Shown here: in pieces, positions 47,578 to 58,750 of the stretch
Layout of the letters: every line of letters starts with the position of its first letter
Position numbering within the stretch: position 1 is the first letter of the stretch
Position numbers and translations under genes: made by a program
The notes under the pieces: generated by a model
Databases searched by the model: none
What the model saw: only the letters and a program-made list of their open reading frames with translations
Told to the model about the DNA's origin: nothing
Source of the DNA: Malachius bipustulatus
Taxonomy: Eukaryota > Arthropoda > Insecta > Coleoptera > Melyridae
Direction: 5' to 3'
DNA length: 64,000 nt
Assembly: GCA_910589415.1 (NCBI GenBank)
Contig: OU342630.1
Coordinates: 6,572,001-6,636,000 of the forward strand

Positions 47578-47679
47578 CCTATAGATCACACACGATACTC
47601 TTCCGTTCATACACGACCATATACAGTTTCGATGGAATTAAACGTACCCGCTTATAGAGTATATAGGTAAGTAAGATTT
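47240..47679. other. 5' region of transposase, with microsatellite
   Basis: Contains a (TTA)n run (about 47548-47573) and AT-rich DNA up to the terminal array. A promoter or first exon of the transposase could lie here, but none is evident. Confidence 0.5.
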
Positions 47680-47858
47680 CCGAGATATAAGTCGGAATTC
47701 CGAGTTACAAGTCGGAATTCCGAGATAGAAGTCGGAATTCCGAGTTATAAGTCGGAATTCCGAGATACAAGTCGGAATTCCGAGTTACAAGTCGGAATTC
47801 CGAGATACAAGTCGGAATTCCGAGTTATAAGTCGGAATTCCGAGTTACAAGTCGGAAT
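47680..47858 (+). repeat. 20-bp subterminal array, right end (9 units)
   Basis: Nine copies, inverted relative to the left array, mostly alternating CCGAGTTA- and CCGAGATA-type units joined by GTCGGAATT. Confidence 0.92.
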
Positions 47859-47904
47859 GTTAGTTAAAAAAAAAAAAAAAGTGTGGCCCTTCTACGCTTC
47901 CGTA

Positions 47905-48150
47905 CAAAACTGACAGATATGCAGACAGAAAAAAAATCAGTTTTTTTTTAAGTTGACAACAAACAAACAAGATGTTGTAATCGAATATTCAATTTATTGT
48001 TTCTGAATCTTCTTAATGTCAAAAATTTTTAATTGGTCTCTTTGATAACTTTCATATTCTACTTCTATTTTTTAATGCCATAATGTTTGATGTTACAATG
48101 TAGCATAAGCTAATATGACCTAGGCAGACTATTTAGAAAAAAATTCAAGT
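47905..48150 (+). repeat. direct repeat flanking the transposon, right copy
   Basis: Diverged copy of 34861-35130, from CAAAACTGACAGAT to GGCAGACTATTTAG. Confidence 0.7.
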
Positions 48151-48195
48151 GCATTTGTTAATACCACAACAAGTTATTCTAATAGTAATACGAAT

Positions 48196-48542
48196 TTATG
48201 AATCAGCCGACTCGAATTGTATTATTATTACCAAATACACCAACGTTGAGCTTGTCAACTAAAAAAATCAAAATCGTCAATTAATAGTAATATATTTGGG
48301 TTAAAATTTGTAACTTACAGTCAAGAACATATTGTTGTCTATTGAGAAGTAACCATTTGCTGTGAAATTCATTCTCAAATGTTTAGCTTGAAGAAGAAAC
48401 ATTTTTTGCTGAAAGCATAGGAAATTTTATACGAAAGTAATAAAGAATGCTAGAGGATAAATAATGTGTTACTTACTTCCTCAACTAAATCATAATTTAT
48501 CTCTCTTGGGAGCATATTTAATATATAAATTGTTTGTCGGTA
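48196..48542 (-). CDS. gustatory receptor, last three exons
   Basis: Minus-strand exons 48542-48477, 48408-48319 and 48258-48196 all join in phase 0 with GT-AG introns of 68 and 60 bp. The joined frame (22+30+20 codons) reads as a chemoreceptor C-terminus. It has a helix (YRQTIYILNMLPREI), then a NFTANGYFSIDNNMF region before the last membrane segment, which ends in YLVIIIQF, the TYhhhhhQF-type signature of insect gustatory receptors. The stop is at 48196-48198. I could not find the upstream exons encoding the other membrane segments; they may lie farther right or be lost. It acts in the membrane of sensory neurons as a ligand-gated channel subunit. It is flanked by a transposon ending 286 bp downstream. 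Confidence 0.72.
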
Positions 48543-49400
48543 CTGTAAAATCGAAAAATATGTAATTTTTTTTAACAGACTTCTAAATAAAAAGCTTTTG
48601 TGCAATTCTCTGAATTTCATCATAAGTTTGAATTAGTTGGAATTCGATTGGTTTTAAGTCAATCTAAAATTATTGAAGCTGTAAAATCGGCGATCTGATA
48701 AAACAACGTTTCCAGTCATTAGAACTTTTTTGGGCATCTGTTGTTTTTCAATCAAGGCATGATTTGAGGAGACCGTAATTACAGAAAATTATTCCATCGA
48801 AGATTTTTTACAATATCTATTATAAGTACTTTTCCTAATAAGTCAAGTCATTGATCAAGTAAGAATTATATAAAAATTGTGAATTAATTAATTATAAAGA
48901 ATTATGTAGAGAAAAAATGCCTTTTCATTTTAAAGGAGGAAGAATCTAACAATGATCAATGACCTGACTTCTCAGATTCGATTCTCATTACCACGTGAAA
49001 AAACTTCTTGTGCAAAAATCGTTTAAATAGTTTATTTTTATGCAATTCAATTAATAATAAATTATTTTCTGAAATCATATAAGCGTTGTTGTTTACCGTG
49101 AAAATTTCAGTTCATTTGCTTTGAAAACGGGCTGTAAAATATGGATATACAGGCTGGTACCGAAATGGCAGACACGGAGAGCACCACAGCATTCTAAGTT
49201 TTCTTTTAGAATACTTTTTTCTCCAATATAGCTCCCTTAAGAAGATATGACCACATGAAAAAAGCTCACAACAGAATTCGAATAATGATGCCGTATTGAA
49301 AAATTTTCTTGAACTCAAGGAATAGGTAGGTAGACTTTGAATGCCTGTAGTTTCGTTACCGATTATATACAGTATTGTATTATTATATTATTATATTATT
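48543..49400. other. intron or spacer; diverged inverted repeat
   Basis: About 100 bp at 49177-49275 recurs inverted at 50112-50210 (AGCTA(T/A)ATTGGAGAAAAAAG core). No further receptor exon is convincing. Confidence 0.5.
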
Positions 49401-49402
49401 GT

Positions 49403-50014
49403 ATATACAGGGGTACCAGCTCGATTTAGACAACGGTAAGGGCCGTGTAGGTCTCGTCAAGACGAAACGTTTTTTTATTTGAAGTTTTTGGATTTGGACC
49501 TTCGTTGCGGGAATATAGCCGACTTCCGGTTTTTAGTTTTTTGGCTCCAGTTTCGGCATTTTTAGGTTCTCGCCCAAACTGAAACTACTTACTTTTTGGA
49601 AACTCCTTAGCTTCAGTTACAACTTTCATATTGAAGTCAAGGTTCTATCTCTGTTGGATTCAAAATCTTAATTTTTCAATTTGATTCAATTTGAATTGAT
49701 TTAAATAAAACTTTAATTTAAAAGACTTAAAATTTAAAGTCTTGGGCATGTCGCCATTTTGAATCCAACAGAGATAGAACCTTGACTTCAATATGAAAGT
49801 TGTAACTGAAGCTAAGGAGTTTCCAAAACTAGTTTCAGTTTGGGCGAGAACCTAAAAATGCCGAAACTGGAGCCAAAAAACTAAAAACCGGAAGTCGGCC
49901 ATATTCCCGCAACAAAGGTCCAAATCCAAAAACTTCAAATAAAAAAAAGTTTCGTCTTGACGAGACCTACACGGCCCTTACCGTTGTCTAAATCGAGCTG
50001 ATACACCCTGTATA
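49403..50014. mobile_element. 612-bp foldback MITE
   Basis: Arms of about 275 bp are near-perfect complements. Ends TATACAGGG / CCCTGTATA suggest a TA target duplication and a mariner-type origin. Confidence 0.88.
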
Positions 50015-50214
50015 TTGCCATTTCATACGCTTGCATGGTAACATCTTACTGCGCGTATTTATATAGACCCACATACCATATTTCTTCCCAAAGAAGGGTA
50101 TCCAGTGCAGTGTTGTGACTTTTTTCCACCAAGTGGTTAGGTACATATTTTCTTAAGCGAGCTAAATTGGAGAAAAAAGTATTCAAAAAGAAAACTTTGA
50201 ATGCTGAGGAAAGA

Positions 50215-50960
50215 AACATTAATCGGAATGCGTAAATTAAAATGAGCTGTCACCTAGTTTCTGTCGCCTTATCAAAATGTCGTATAAAAAAGGATATAAA
50301 AAATTACATTTAAAGGGATCTTGGGCCGATAGGAACCAAGTTCAATTTATTGCTGGAAAGATCCAGGCAGTCATCTTCTCCATAAAGGCCCACGTTTTGG
50401 AGCCAGATGTGGTGATGTAGTGACCCTCTCTTATTCCATCGTCATCTCCCCTTTACTTGTAGTGAGCCTCGGAGCGAACATATCTTGACATGACCATGTT
50501 GCAGGTCTGGCGTAGAGTGCATTTCGAAAACTTGGAACGCTGTTCCGCACAAAGAAATTTTATACACCTTCTCAGCTTCTCCTCTTACACAAGGTTAAAA
50601 TACGACTATTCTTGGAGTGTTGTTCACATGTTTGGAGCTCAGCTCCTAAACATACGCTGAGATTACTTTTGTCTCCATTCAGAAAAGAGTGAAATGAAGT
50701 CGCGTAAGTTTAAATTTAATATAAATGCAGTAAATAATTATTAAAGTCCTATTATTCAAATAAAATTGGGTATTTCCGCCTGTATTTTTGTAGTCGGTAT
50801 TAGCCAGGAAAATATAAATTTTTGGAAAGTCCAGCAAATAATTATTGAGGTTCTATTAAAATAATAAATGCATGAGAATATCGCAGAGCCGGTGACACGA
50901 ATTTAATTTCCATAAAGTTTTGAGATTTTTTTTATACACAGAGTTGAAATTTATTGCAAA
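50215..50960. other. no gene seen
   Basis: AT-rich. A few lines around 50480-50660 (LGAQLLNI-like, minus-strand Jockey RT words) may be a small diverged fragment of the Jockey family at 55.9 kb. Confidence 0.4.
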
Positions 50961-50969
50961 TTTATTGAT

Positions 50970-53450
50970 GCTGTTAGCGACCGTTTTCGTGAAGAATCTC
51001 CGGAATAAACAACCAAGCGGCGTATAAAAAGTGGCGTGCCACTTTTTTTGCTTTCCGATACCAAGTACAAGACGATAGGACAGGGTATAAATACCGGTGC
51101 ATTTATTTGAGCGTCCTCTTTGATTTTCCGTCATCTTACGCTGTGGAGTAGCTCTCTTTGATTTTCCGTCGTTTTAAGAAGTACGTAGCTCTCTCATTTT
51201 CCGTCGTTTGCCGAAGTGTTAGTTATTGGTACCGTCTTCAGAAGCTTCCAACCGACGTCTTCTATAATAGCCGAATAGCGAACCGTACCGACGCGAAATA
51301 GATAGAGTCCCAGTTCACAGAGCCATCAGAGTTTAGATATTAGAGTCAGTTTGGTAAGTTTAATTTTTTTTTGGAGTTTCGCCCTTAAGTTTTACTTTTA
51401 GTCCGGTCAAGTTAAAGTCACAGCGTTAGTTTCATCGCCACCAACAACAATATATAAGGTAGGTGCTCATTTAGAATTAACTTTGCACATTTTTGGTACC
51501 GTCGATTCAATCCTGTCTACCTCCCGACTATTTACCCCCTTACGTATCAATTCACTTCCCCCACTGTTCTCCGAAGGTCATATAGGGACAGGTCACTAGC
51601 TGTAGAGTAAGCTGTGAAAGCGATGGTTTTTATTTCTTACCTCTTATATCCTCTGAAGCACCTGTCCTCTCCGAAAACCCCGCCTCGACGATCGGATTTA
51701 GAGATTATTAGAGACGCCAGCCGACCTGACGCCGTATAGACCGATGAAATTTTGATTGAGATAGTCTGACCCGCACCGGCTGCCTTTCGCCGTTCTCACA
51801 CAACCTGGTCTCGATTTGTTTGAGTTAAATTTTTTTTTGATCCCTCACAGAACATAGTGCCGCCCCCGGTAATCGCCGATCATGTACATACTGTAAATAT
51901 TTTTGGAATTTAAATTTGAATTTATTAGGTATTTTTTCTAAATATTTTAGTTTAGGTAGGTTTAGTTTATATGTATTAATATTTTATTTTTATAAATTTA
52001 ATTCGAAGTAATAAATTATTTTAAGTTGGCAAAGGCGTCTCATACAGTTATTTTTTTTAATATAAATTTGTAAATAATTTTGTGGATGTATAGTTGTAGT
52101 TGATAATTTCATTTAAATAGATAAATTATTTCCGTTCCCCGGGAACGTCACGTATGCCGATTTTTCTTTTGATTTAAGACTTAAAATTTTTTTTTTTGGT
52201 AAATTTATTCAGATAATTTAACTCATGTATTAAAAATGACATAAGGAATAGTGTTTTTGTCACTTTGACATCGGATAAAGTTAGCCCTAACTTTGCATCT
52301 GGATAAAATGTAAGCTAGCTTTTTAGACGCAAAATCAAGTAAGTAGTTACCAAGGTGATATTAATTAAATATAATTAATTATATTCGTTAAATTATCTCC
52401 CTAAATTACACACGAGCTTATATTTTTTATCCGGATAAAGATGCACTTTTAAACTCAAATTTGTTTTTTCTTTGGTAATTCAACTCGTCAAATTGTCAGA
52501 TAAAACGACTCGTCCTTCGGACTCGTCGTTTTATCAGACAATTTGACTCGTTAAATTGCCAATAAAAAACAAATTTTCGTTAAAACTGCATCTTTATCCG
52601 GATAAAAAATAAGCTCTCGTGTAATTACCCCCGATAATTTAACTCATGTATTAAAAATGACATAAGGAATAGTGTTTTTGTCACTTTGACATCGGATAAA
52701 GTTAGCCCTAACTTTGCATCTGGATAAAATGTAAGCTAGCTTTTTAGACGCAAAATCAAGTAAGTAGTTACCAAGGTGATATTAATTGACAAATTAATAA
52801 ACGTCATTTATTAATAATTATTATAATAATTTTGTTATTCGTTAAATTATCTCCCTAAATTACACACGAGCTTATATTTTTTTTCCGGATAAAGATGCAC
52901 GTTTAAACTCAAATTTGTTTTTTCTTTGGCAATTCAACTCGTCAAATTGTCAGATAAAACGACTCGTCCTTCGGACTCGTCGTTTTATCAGACAATTTGA
53001 GTCGTTAAATTGCCAATAAAAAACAAATTTTCGTTAAAACTGCATCTTTATCCGGATAAAAAATAAGCTCTCGTGTAATTACCCCCGATAAATAAATTAT
53101 TTTCGTTAGTCAGGGACGTTATACGTACATCTATTATTTTCGGTGACAGCACCCTGTAAATTTTATAAAATGGATTGCTTTTATTAGTAAATAGCGCAAA
53201 TTTTTTCGCCACTCGCACCGACACCACCGAGAGCCGATTTATCTCGCTTACATCTCCGCTCCACGGTAAGGCAGGGGACGTTCAGTAAGCGATTAAAGCC
53301 CGTTTTCTTGAACTCATTACCCTCGGTGATAACTTCATCTGATCCCTGGCGTTTTCCGTTTCTCCATTGAGCTGCCTTCATTGAACCGTGAATTTCCCAG
53401 CGAGCCCGAGATCGTCACAAGAGCCATCCACTTGATTATGGACCCGGATT
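50970..53450 (+). repeat. LTR-like sequence related to the gypsy 5' region
   Basis: Has a TATA-like GGGTATAAATACC (about 51084), tandem CTCTTTGATTTTCCGTC words (51113-51210) and, at 53290-53380, clear similarity to 385-480 of the gypsy element (AGCGATTAAAGCCCG, TTTCCGTTTCTCCA). I read it as a solo or partial LTR of a relative. Borders and duplication were not found. Confidence 0.45.
52212..53089 (+). repeat. two-copy tandem duplication with internal hairpin
   Basis: Copies start at 52212 and 52633 (offset 421 bp). Each contains a long hairpin whose outer arms are ACGAGCTTATATTTTTT...ATCCGGATAAAGATGC and whose tip is CGACTCGTCCTTCGGACTCG. Each hairpin looks like a palindromic MITE that was duplicated with its host. 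Confidence 0.88.
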
Positions 53451-54197
53451 TGACAAAAAAATTTAGATACTATCGAATATCGAAGAAAAGTACCTGACCA
53501 AAGTCTTATAACATCCAATTCCACCCCTGAGCGCCTTTCAGGGGAGTTAAAGAACGCTATCTAGGAGCAAGCTAGCTCCCAATAAATTTACAATAAATTC
53601 GTGAATTATTATTCAAAAATTGTTCAGAAAAAAATCAATAAATTACTGGATGACAATTCCGTGCGGTTGAGTACCTACCCATCGGGCGCGTCCCTAGGTG
53701 GCGGATAGGGGGAAGGCCTTACAATGAGCGGAAGTGAGTAGGCTTAGCCGTAGTAATAGAGCTCGTCGGAAGTAAAATTCTAGACTGATAGCTCAGAAAG
53801 CCCTGCCGCGGACCACCTCCCCTAACCTAGTTGTCGTGTCGTGACTAACGGTCTGCACTAGGGGTAACGGCGCCACTGTGGACGTCCACAGCGAGACGTC
53901 TGACTGTGGACTCTCTTATATACCGTATCATCTGTTGTCGTGCTCACGTCTCGCGGACAGAGTGATGTGGGGGTCTGGGTTTAATCGCCTGAACCAAGAG
54001 GAAACAACCTCACTAAAAAAACTAAATCCTAAAGTGGAGGTCCAGGCTGATGGGATGCGTGACTGGATAGAAGATCAACCACCACTGGACTTAACCTTGG
54101 GGCACCAGGGGGCACCCCATTGTATACACCACTCACCCTTGCATGCAGGGCTCTGCTTGGGTGAAACAACCCTTCTCTAGCTATTCGTGGGAACAAC

Positions 54198-55139
54198 ATG
54201 AATAAAGAAACAAAAAAATCATCGCGGGAAATTACCGCAAAACAAACCGCTGGTTCAGTGGGGCATGCCACCCACCACAGCCAGCAAGCCGGTCCCTCGC
54301 ACTCGAGCTCACCTCGAGAGCGAAACACCAAAGTGAAGAAGCCAGGCGACCCAAGAAACCTGGCAAGCAACCCCTCCCCCCTCTCGGTCAATTTGAGGGC
54401 ATGGATGACCCCAGAAGAAGAGGGCTAAGTGGGGCCAAAGTAAGATGGTACCAACGCTACCTTACACAGGGCATGACACCTGAGGAAGCGAGGCAAAAAG
54501 CCATCGAAAGGAAGGTCGAGGAGAAATCCGAAACCAAGAATCGGCCGGCAAAGAGGGGTGCAAAAACCATCAAAGGCCAAACCTAAAAAGAAGATGACAG
54601 CGAAGGGAAGTTACACCGGCACTGCCAGTTCACCTGGGACATCCACCAGCTACGCAGGCGCTGTCAAATGCATCAGGATTGCCGTGCTTCCCAAGCCCTA
54701 TCATGAGCAAACACTTAACACGAAGGAACTAACCACTCTAGAAGATGCTATCGTGGAGATATCGCTAGGAACAGCGTGAAAGCTCCAGTTCGAAGGTCAG
54801 CAGAAACAGCTGATTGGGTAAAGGAGCATGCTCCGAAACTTAATCAGTGGAAAGAAGAAGAGTTGGTGGCGTGCCTGGGGGATGACATCCCAAAGGCGCA
54901 CAACATCACCGTCTTCTTTCCAAGAAGTCAGGTACTCGACCCCAAGAAACTGCTGAGTCTGGTGGAAACACAGAATCTGGGAACTCACACCGCAATCTGT
55001 GGAAAATACTCAGCAACAGAGAAAAAGGCACCGGGAGGGTTTTGAACATCGGCATCGACGATGCTTCCTGCGAGGCCATAAAAAAGAACGGCAACGCTCT
55101 CTTCTTCAGGTTCGGGAAAATTCCCGTACATGGCCTGTA
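54198..55139 (+). pseudogene. ORF1 of second non-LTR element
   Basis: Starts at ATG 54198 and is broken by several frameshifts (near 54410, 54570, 54775 and 55045). The pieces line up as an RNA-binding ORF1 protein: a basic Ser/Pro-rich start, a TPEEEG/TPEEARQKAIER helix, and a DUF4780-like domain (ETADWVKEHAPKLNQWKEEEL, DIPKAHNITVFFP, then VLNIGIDDASCEAIK and FFRFGKIPVHGL). It stops at 55139. Non-functional. Confidence 0.75.
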
Positions 55140-55248
55140 GAAGAAGAAGACGGAAACAGAGCAGCTGACAGGGAACACCACCCATGCTCTTTGAGGAGGC
55201 AGGTGAAGCCAAAGAAGAGCCCATGCTCGCTGAGGGGGCAAGCACCCT

Positions 55249-55397
55249 ATGAGGCGGAGCGTTATGCCCAACATTAGCGCAGCAAATGTCACTGGGATAG
55301 CCCAGTTGAACGCCCATCACGCTAGGGGAGCATCAGCTGCCATAGCTCGGGCGTTCGACAGGGCATATCTAGGCGCTGTGCTAATACAAGAACCTTT
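55249..55397 (+). pseudogene. ORF2 start (endonuclease N-terminus) of second element
   Basis: Reads NVTGIAQLNAHHARGASAAI to VLIQEP, the first strand and catalytic Glu of the endonuclease. It then breaks where the Jockey element's poly-T begins. The frame resumes with WVYKGQVNRL near 58757. Confidence 0.8.
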
Positions 55398-58300
55398 TTT
55401 TTTATTGAAAATGCACATACACTGCAGGTAAATCCCTATGACGCTCTGGGAGCTGTGCATGAGCGGAGATGTCGATTCACGTTGGCCTTGAATCGCTGTA
55501 GGTTGTATACTTCGGGAAACACGCCTTTTTCAATTTTTCAATTTTAATTTCAATTTAATTTTTTTTTGGAATGCTATTCCAAAGTGATGCGGTTCTATAC
55601 ATAAAAAGAAGTCTGAAATAGGGTGGCACGAGATGTAACGAGCTGAACCTGATATGGATGAGCGTCTGCGGCTCGACGTGTATTTCTGCCCGGTCTTGTT
55701 CTTGGTGGGATCAAGCGGGCCACGTCTTTTGAACACTTTCTATTAAAATATCTATAAAACAGACTCAGATCAGCTACTCTTCTTCGATGTTCGAGAGTGT
55801 CTAAATTTTTGGTCAAATCTGGGTCCCCAATCAAGCGGATGGCTCTTTTCTGAATAGAGTCGAGTAGTCTCAGCGTATGTTTGGGAGCTGAGCTCCAAAC
55901 ATGTGAGCAGTACTCCAAGGATGGTCGGATTTGAGCCTTGTATAAGAGCAGAAGCTGTTGTGGTGTATAAAATTTCTTCGTGCGGAAGAGTGTTCCAAGT
56001 TTTTGAGAAGCACTCTTTGCCAGACCTGCAACATGATCATGCCAAGACATGTTCTCTCCGAGGCTCACTCCAAATAAACGAAGAGATGACGCTGGGGTAA
56101 GAGAGTGTCCCGCCATCATCATATCTGGCTCCAAAACGTTGGTCTTTTTGGAGAAGATGACTGCTTGGGTTTTTCCAGCATTAAATTGGACTTGGTTTCT
56201 ATCGCCCCAAGTTAGAATGTCTTGCAAGTCATTGTTATGTATGGCAACTTCTTGCTCCCTGCGAGTCTGTGCGTCGATGGCAGATGTTCGCGCATCTAAC
56301 GTATAAGAAGATATGAGGGTACTGTCGTCGGCAAAACTGTATATTGGATTTTTTGTTGTTTCAAGCAAGTCGTTTATAAATATTAGAAAGAGAGTGAATG
56401 GACGGAGATAAAATGGATCCCTGAGGCACACCGGCATTGATGGAAAAGGTCTCAGAAAAAACTCCATCGACTGCCACCTGTAATGAACGATCTCCGAGAT
56501 AACTCGCAAGCCACAAGCAGAATTTCTCCTCGGGCATGCCATAGGCCTGCAGTTTTGCCAACAGTCCACCATGCCAAACACGGTCGAAAGCTGTAGAAAT
56601 ATCAATCGCAACCCCTCGAGACTCCCCATGGTGCTCGATTGCACCGTTCCACAGCTCGGTGACGTAAGTGAGGAAGTCACCAGTTGACCTCTGTTTGCGG
56701 AATCCATATTGGCGGTCGCTGATTATATTAGCTCCTTCCAAGTATTTTAAAAGATGTTGGTTAATAGCTTTCTCCATAATCTTGGATATTACTGAAATCA
56801 GTGCCACTGGTCGATAGATATTTGGTATAATCTTTTTGCCTTTCTTGGGAATAGGTTGGATCCGTGCACATTTCCAGCAAGAAGGAAATATTCCCTTTTT
56901 ATACGACAGATTGAAAAGTCGACAGAAGACTGATGGCAGCTCAGTGGCGCATTTTTTTTAGTACGAAACAGGTACGTCATCGGGCCCAGAAGCTTTGTTT
57001 GGGTCTAAGGCTAACATAATGCTCTTTATGACACGCTGTCGGAAAACAATGTCTGACATTTTGGTCTCCATGGAAGGGATCATTGGCGGAGTTCTTCCAT
57101 GAAAATCGACGGAAGAGTATGAATAAAAGACTCCCGCCAACAAGTTCGCGTTCTCAGTAGCCGTGAATGCGATAGTCCCATCTGTCCGTGTAAGTGGTGG
57201 AATCGTGGATCTGGTGAGGTTCTGGCTAACTGCCTTAGTTACAGACCAAAAAGATTTCGAACCGTTAGGGCAGGAGAGAAGTTTGTTCCTAATTCTTTGG
57301 TTGTGAGTTTCTTTGGTTTGATCTATTATTTCTTTGCATCTGTTTCGAGCAAGGATGAAATTGTGATGGTTTACACCGTCGGGGCTCTCTCGCCATTGGC
57401 GAAAAGCCAGTTGTTTGGAGGCGACAGCTTCCTTGCATCTTTTGTTGAACCAAGGTTTGCTGTTTGAGGGCTGTTTTTTGAAAAGGGAATGTAGGCTTCC
57501 ATGCCTGTTAGGATGACTTGAGCAACTTCCCTAGCGCAACCAGATGGGTGATTAGAGCCGACACAAACACTCCTCCTCGATAATGGGAAAATCTCGATAA
57601 TATTCCCTGAGTTCTTCCCATTTAGCAGATCTATAGTGCCAGACTACACGAGGTTTACTTGCTTCTATAACACTAGTAATTGGTAGGACACAAGATGTTG
57701 AGACGAGTTTATGGTCTGAGGAACCTAGTGGGGCTTTCACCGTAGTAGTATACATTTGAGGGTTCGTGGTCAAAAACAAATCCAACACGCTAGCGAATTC
57801 TCCCTCGCGATCGGGAATGCGTGTTGGTTCATCAACGAGCTGGGTAAAACCACAGCTGATCGCAAACGATTCCGCTTCACGGCCTTCTTCATCAGTGAAG
57901 TTTGAGTATTTAAGCCAGCTGATGTTATGTACATTAAAATCACCCAAGATGGATATCTCAGCTTTGGGGTAGTTTATCTGTATGAATTCAACAGTTTTTG
58001 TGAGGGACAAAAAAAGTGTCCTATACTGTGTATCGCTGGGTGGTCGGTATAAACAACAGATAAATCTCGTTGTTTGTCGGTCTGTCATCCTAAGCCACAT
58101 GACGTCGAAGTAATGGCGCTCAAAGACTTCCTCACGTTAGCAGGAGAGGTCACTTCTGACAAAAATGCCAATTCCGAAGTTACGTCTAAATCGGGAATGA
58201 AAGTCATATCCTGGATAAAGATAATTAACTGTGCTTGATGACGCTTGGACTTTTGTTTTGCACAGTGCTAGAATGTGAGGTTTATTTGTCTTAAGATGTT

Positions 58301-58750
58301 GGTTTACTGAATTGATATTCGTATTTAAAGTAAACCTCTAATATTACAAAAGTCGACTATAAATTTTTCCATTCTGGAGGCTTATTATTCTTTCTCCTGC
58401 ATGAATGTGCCCCTGGATTAGCCCTCGCCCGGAGATCCGAACGGGGGATCGTTTTAACCCCGGGAACGCCATCCATGCATATTAATTGTTTCTTATCCCA
58501 AGGACCGAAATCTCTGGCACAGCAACGAAACGTCAGCTCTTTAAAGCAACTTCACGCCGCCTAAGCCAGAAAGATGGTATCGCACCGGACGAGGCTGTGT
58601 GGGTTCGATGTCCTCTACCCTCTACCATCTGGTTTGCTAGTTTAGGTCAGCCCCGGGGTATTTAATTTCCCCGGTGTCATCTATATGGACGACATTCCCC
58701 TATCCGCCACCCGGGGAGGCTCCCGATGGGGGACTAGCAACCCCGACCTT
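55398..58750 (-). mobile_element. Jockey-type non-LTR element, antisense
   Basis: About 3.35 kb, inserted head-to-tail opposite to its host within the endonuclease codons (after QEP, before WVYKG). Its 3' A tail shows as poly-T at 55397-55405 and its 5' leader lies at about 58390-58750, with the TCCCC/GGGGA hairpin around GGGTGGCGGATA (58696-58717). No ORF1 is seen, so it may be internally deleted. Confidence 0.8.
55595..58100 (-). pseudogene. Jockey-type ORF2 (endonuclease and RT), decayed
   Basis: The endonuclease part (58100-57552) has CCLYRPPSD, ISILGDFNVHNISW and GSSDHKLV. The reverse transcriptase is spread over frames at 57143-56798, 56807-56361 and 56707-55595, with GFRKQRSTGDFL, IDISTAFDRVWH, AGVPQGSILSP and SFADDSTLI. 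A thumb-like C-terminus (RPSLEYCSHVWSSAP) follows, ending at 55595. FADD and the C-terminal motifs fit the Jockey/CR1 group, and no RNase H is present. Frameshifts near 57150 and 56400 make it inactive. Confidence 0.85.

Larger units (their letters stand above)
35131..47904. mobile_element. 12.8-kb DNA transposon with integrase-like transposase (IS3EU-like?)
   Basis: Terminal inverted repeats begin TACGGAAGCGTAGAAGGGCC and are followed by an A/T run and arrays of a 20-bp unit. The flanks show a perfect 6-bp target duplication CAAAAC (35125-35130 and 47905-47910). Inside are a minus-strand DDE integrase-type transposase (46037-47239) and a plus-strand SAM/HECT-like gene (42265-45362). A 6-bp duplication also occurs in Maverick/Polinton elements, but none of their genes is seen here. 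The single rve-type transposase suggests an IS3EU-like or related superfamily; that assignment is inference. Later insertions inside include a foldback (36107), MITEs (40125, 45723) and a solo LTR (41320). Confidence 0.85.

Noticed and set aside
35131..47904. Maverick/Polinton assignment from the 6-bp duplication
   Set aside because: No protein-primed polymerase, packaging ATPase, protease or capsid genes are seen, and the inverted ends are short arrays.
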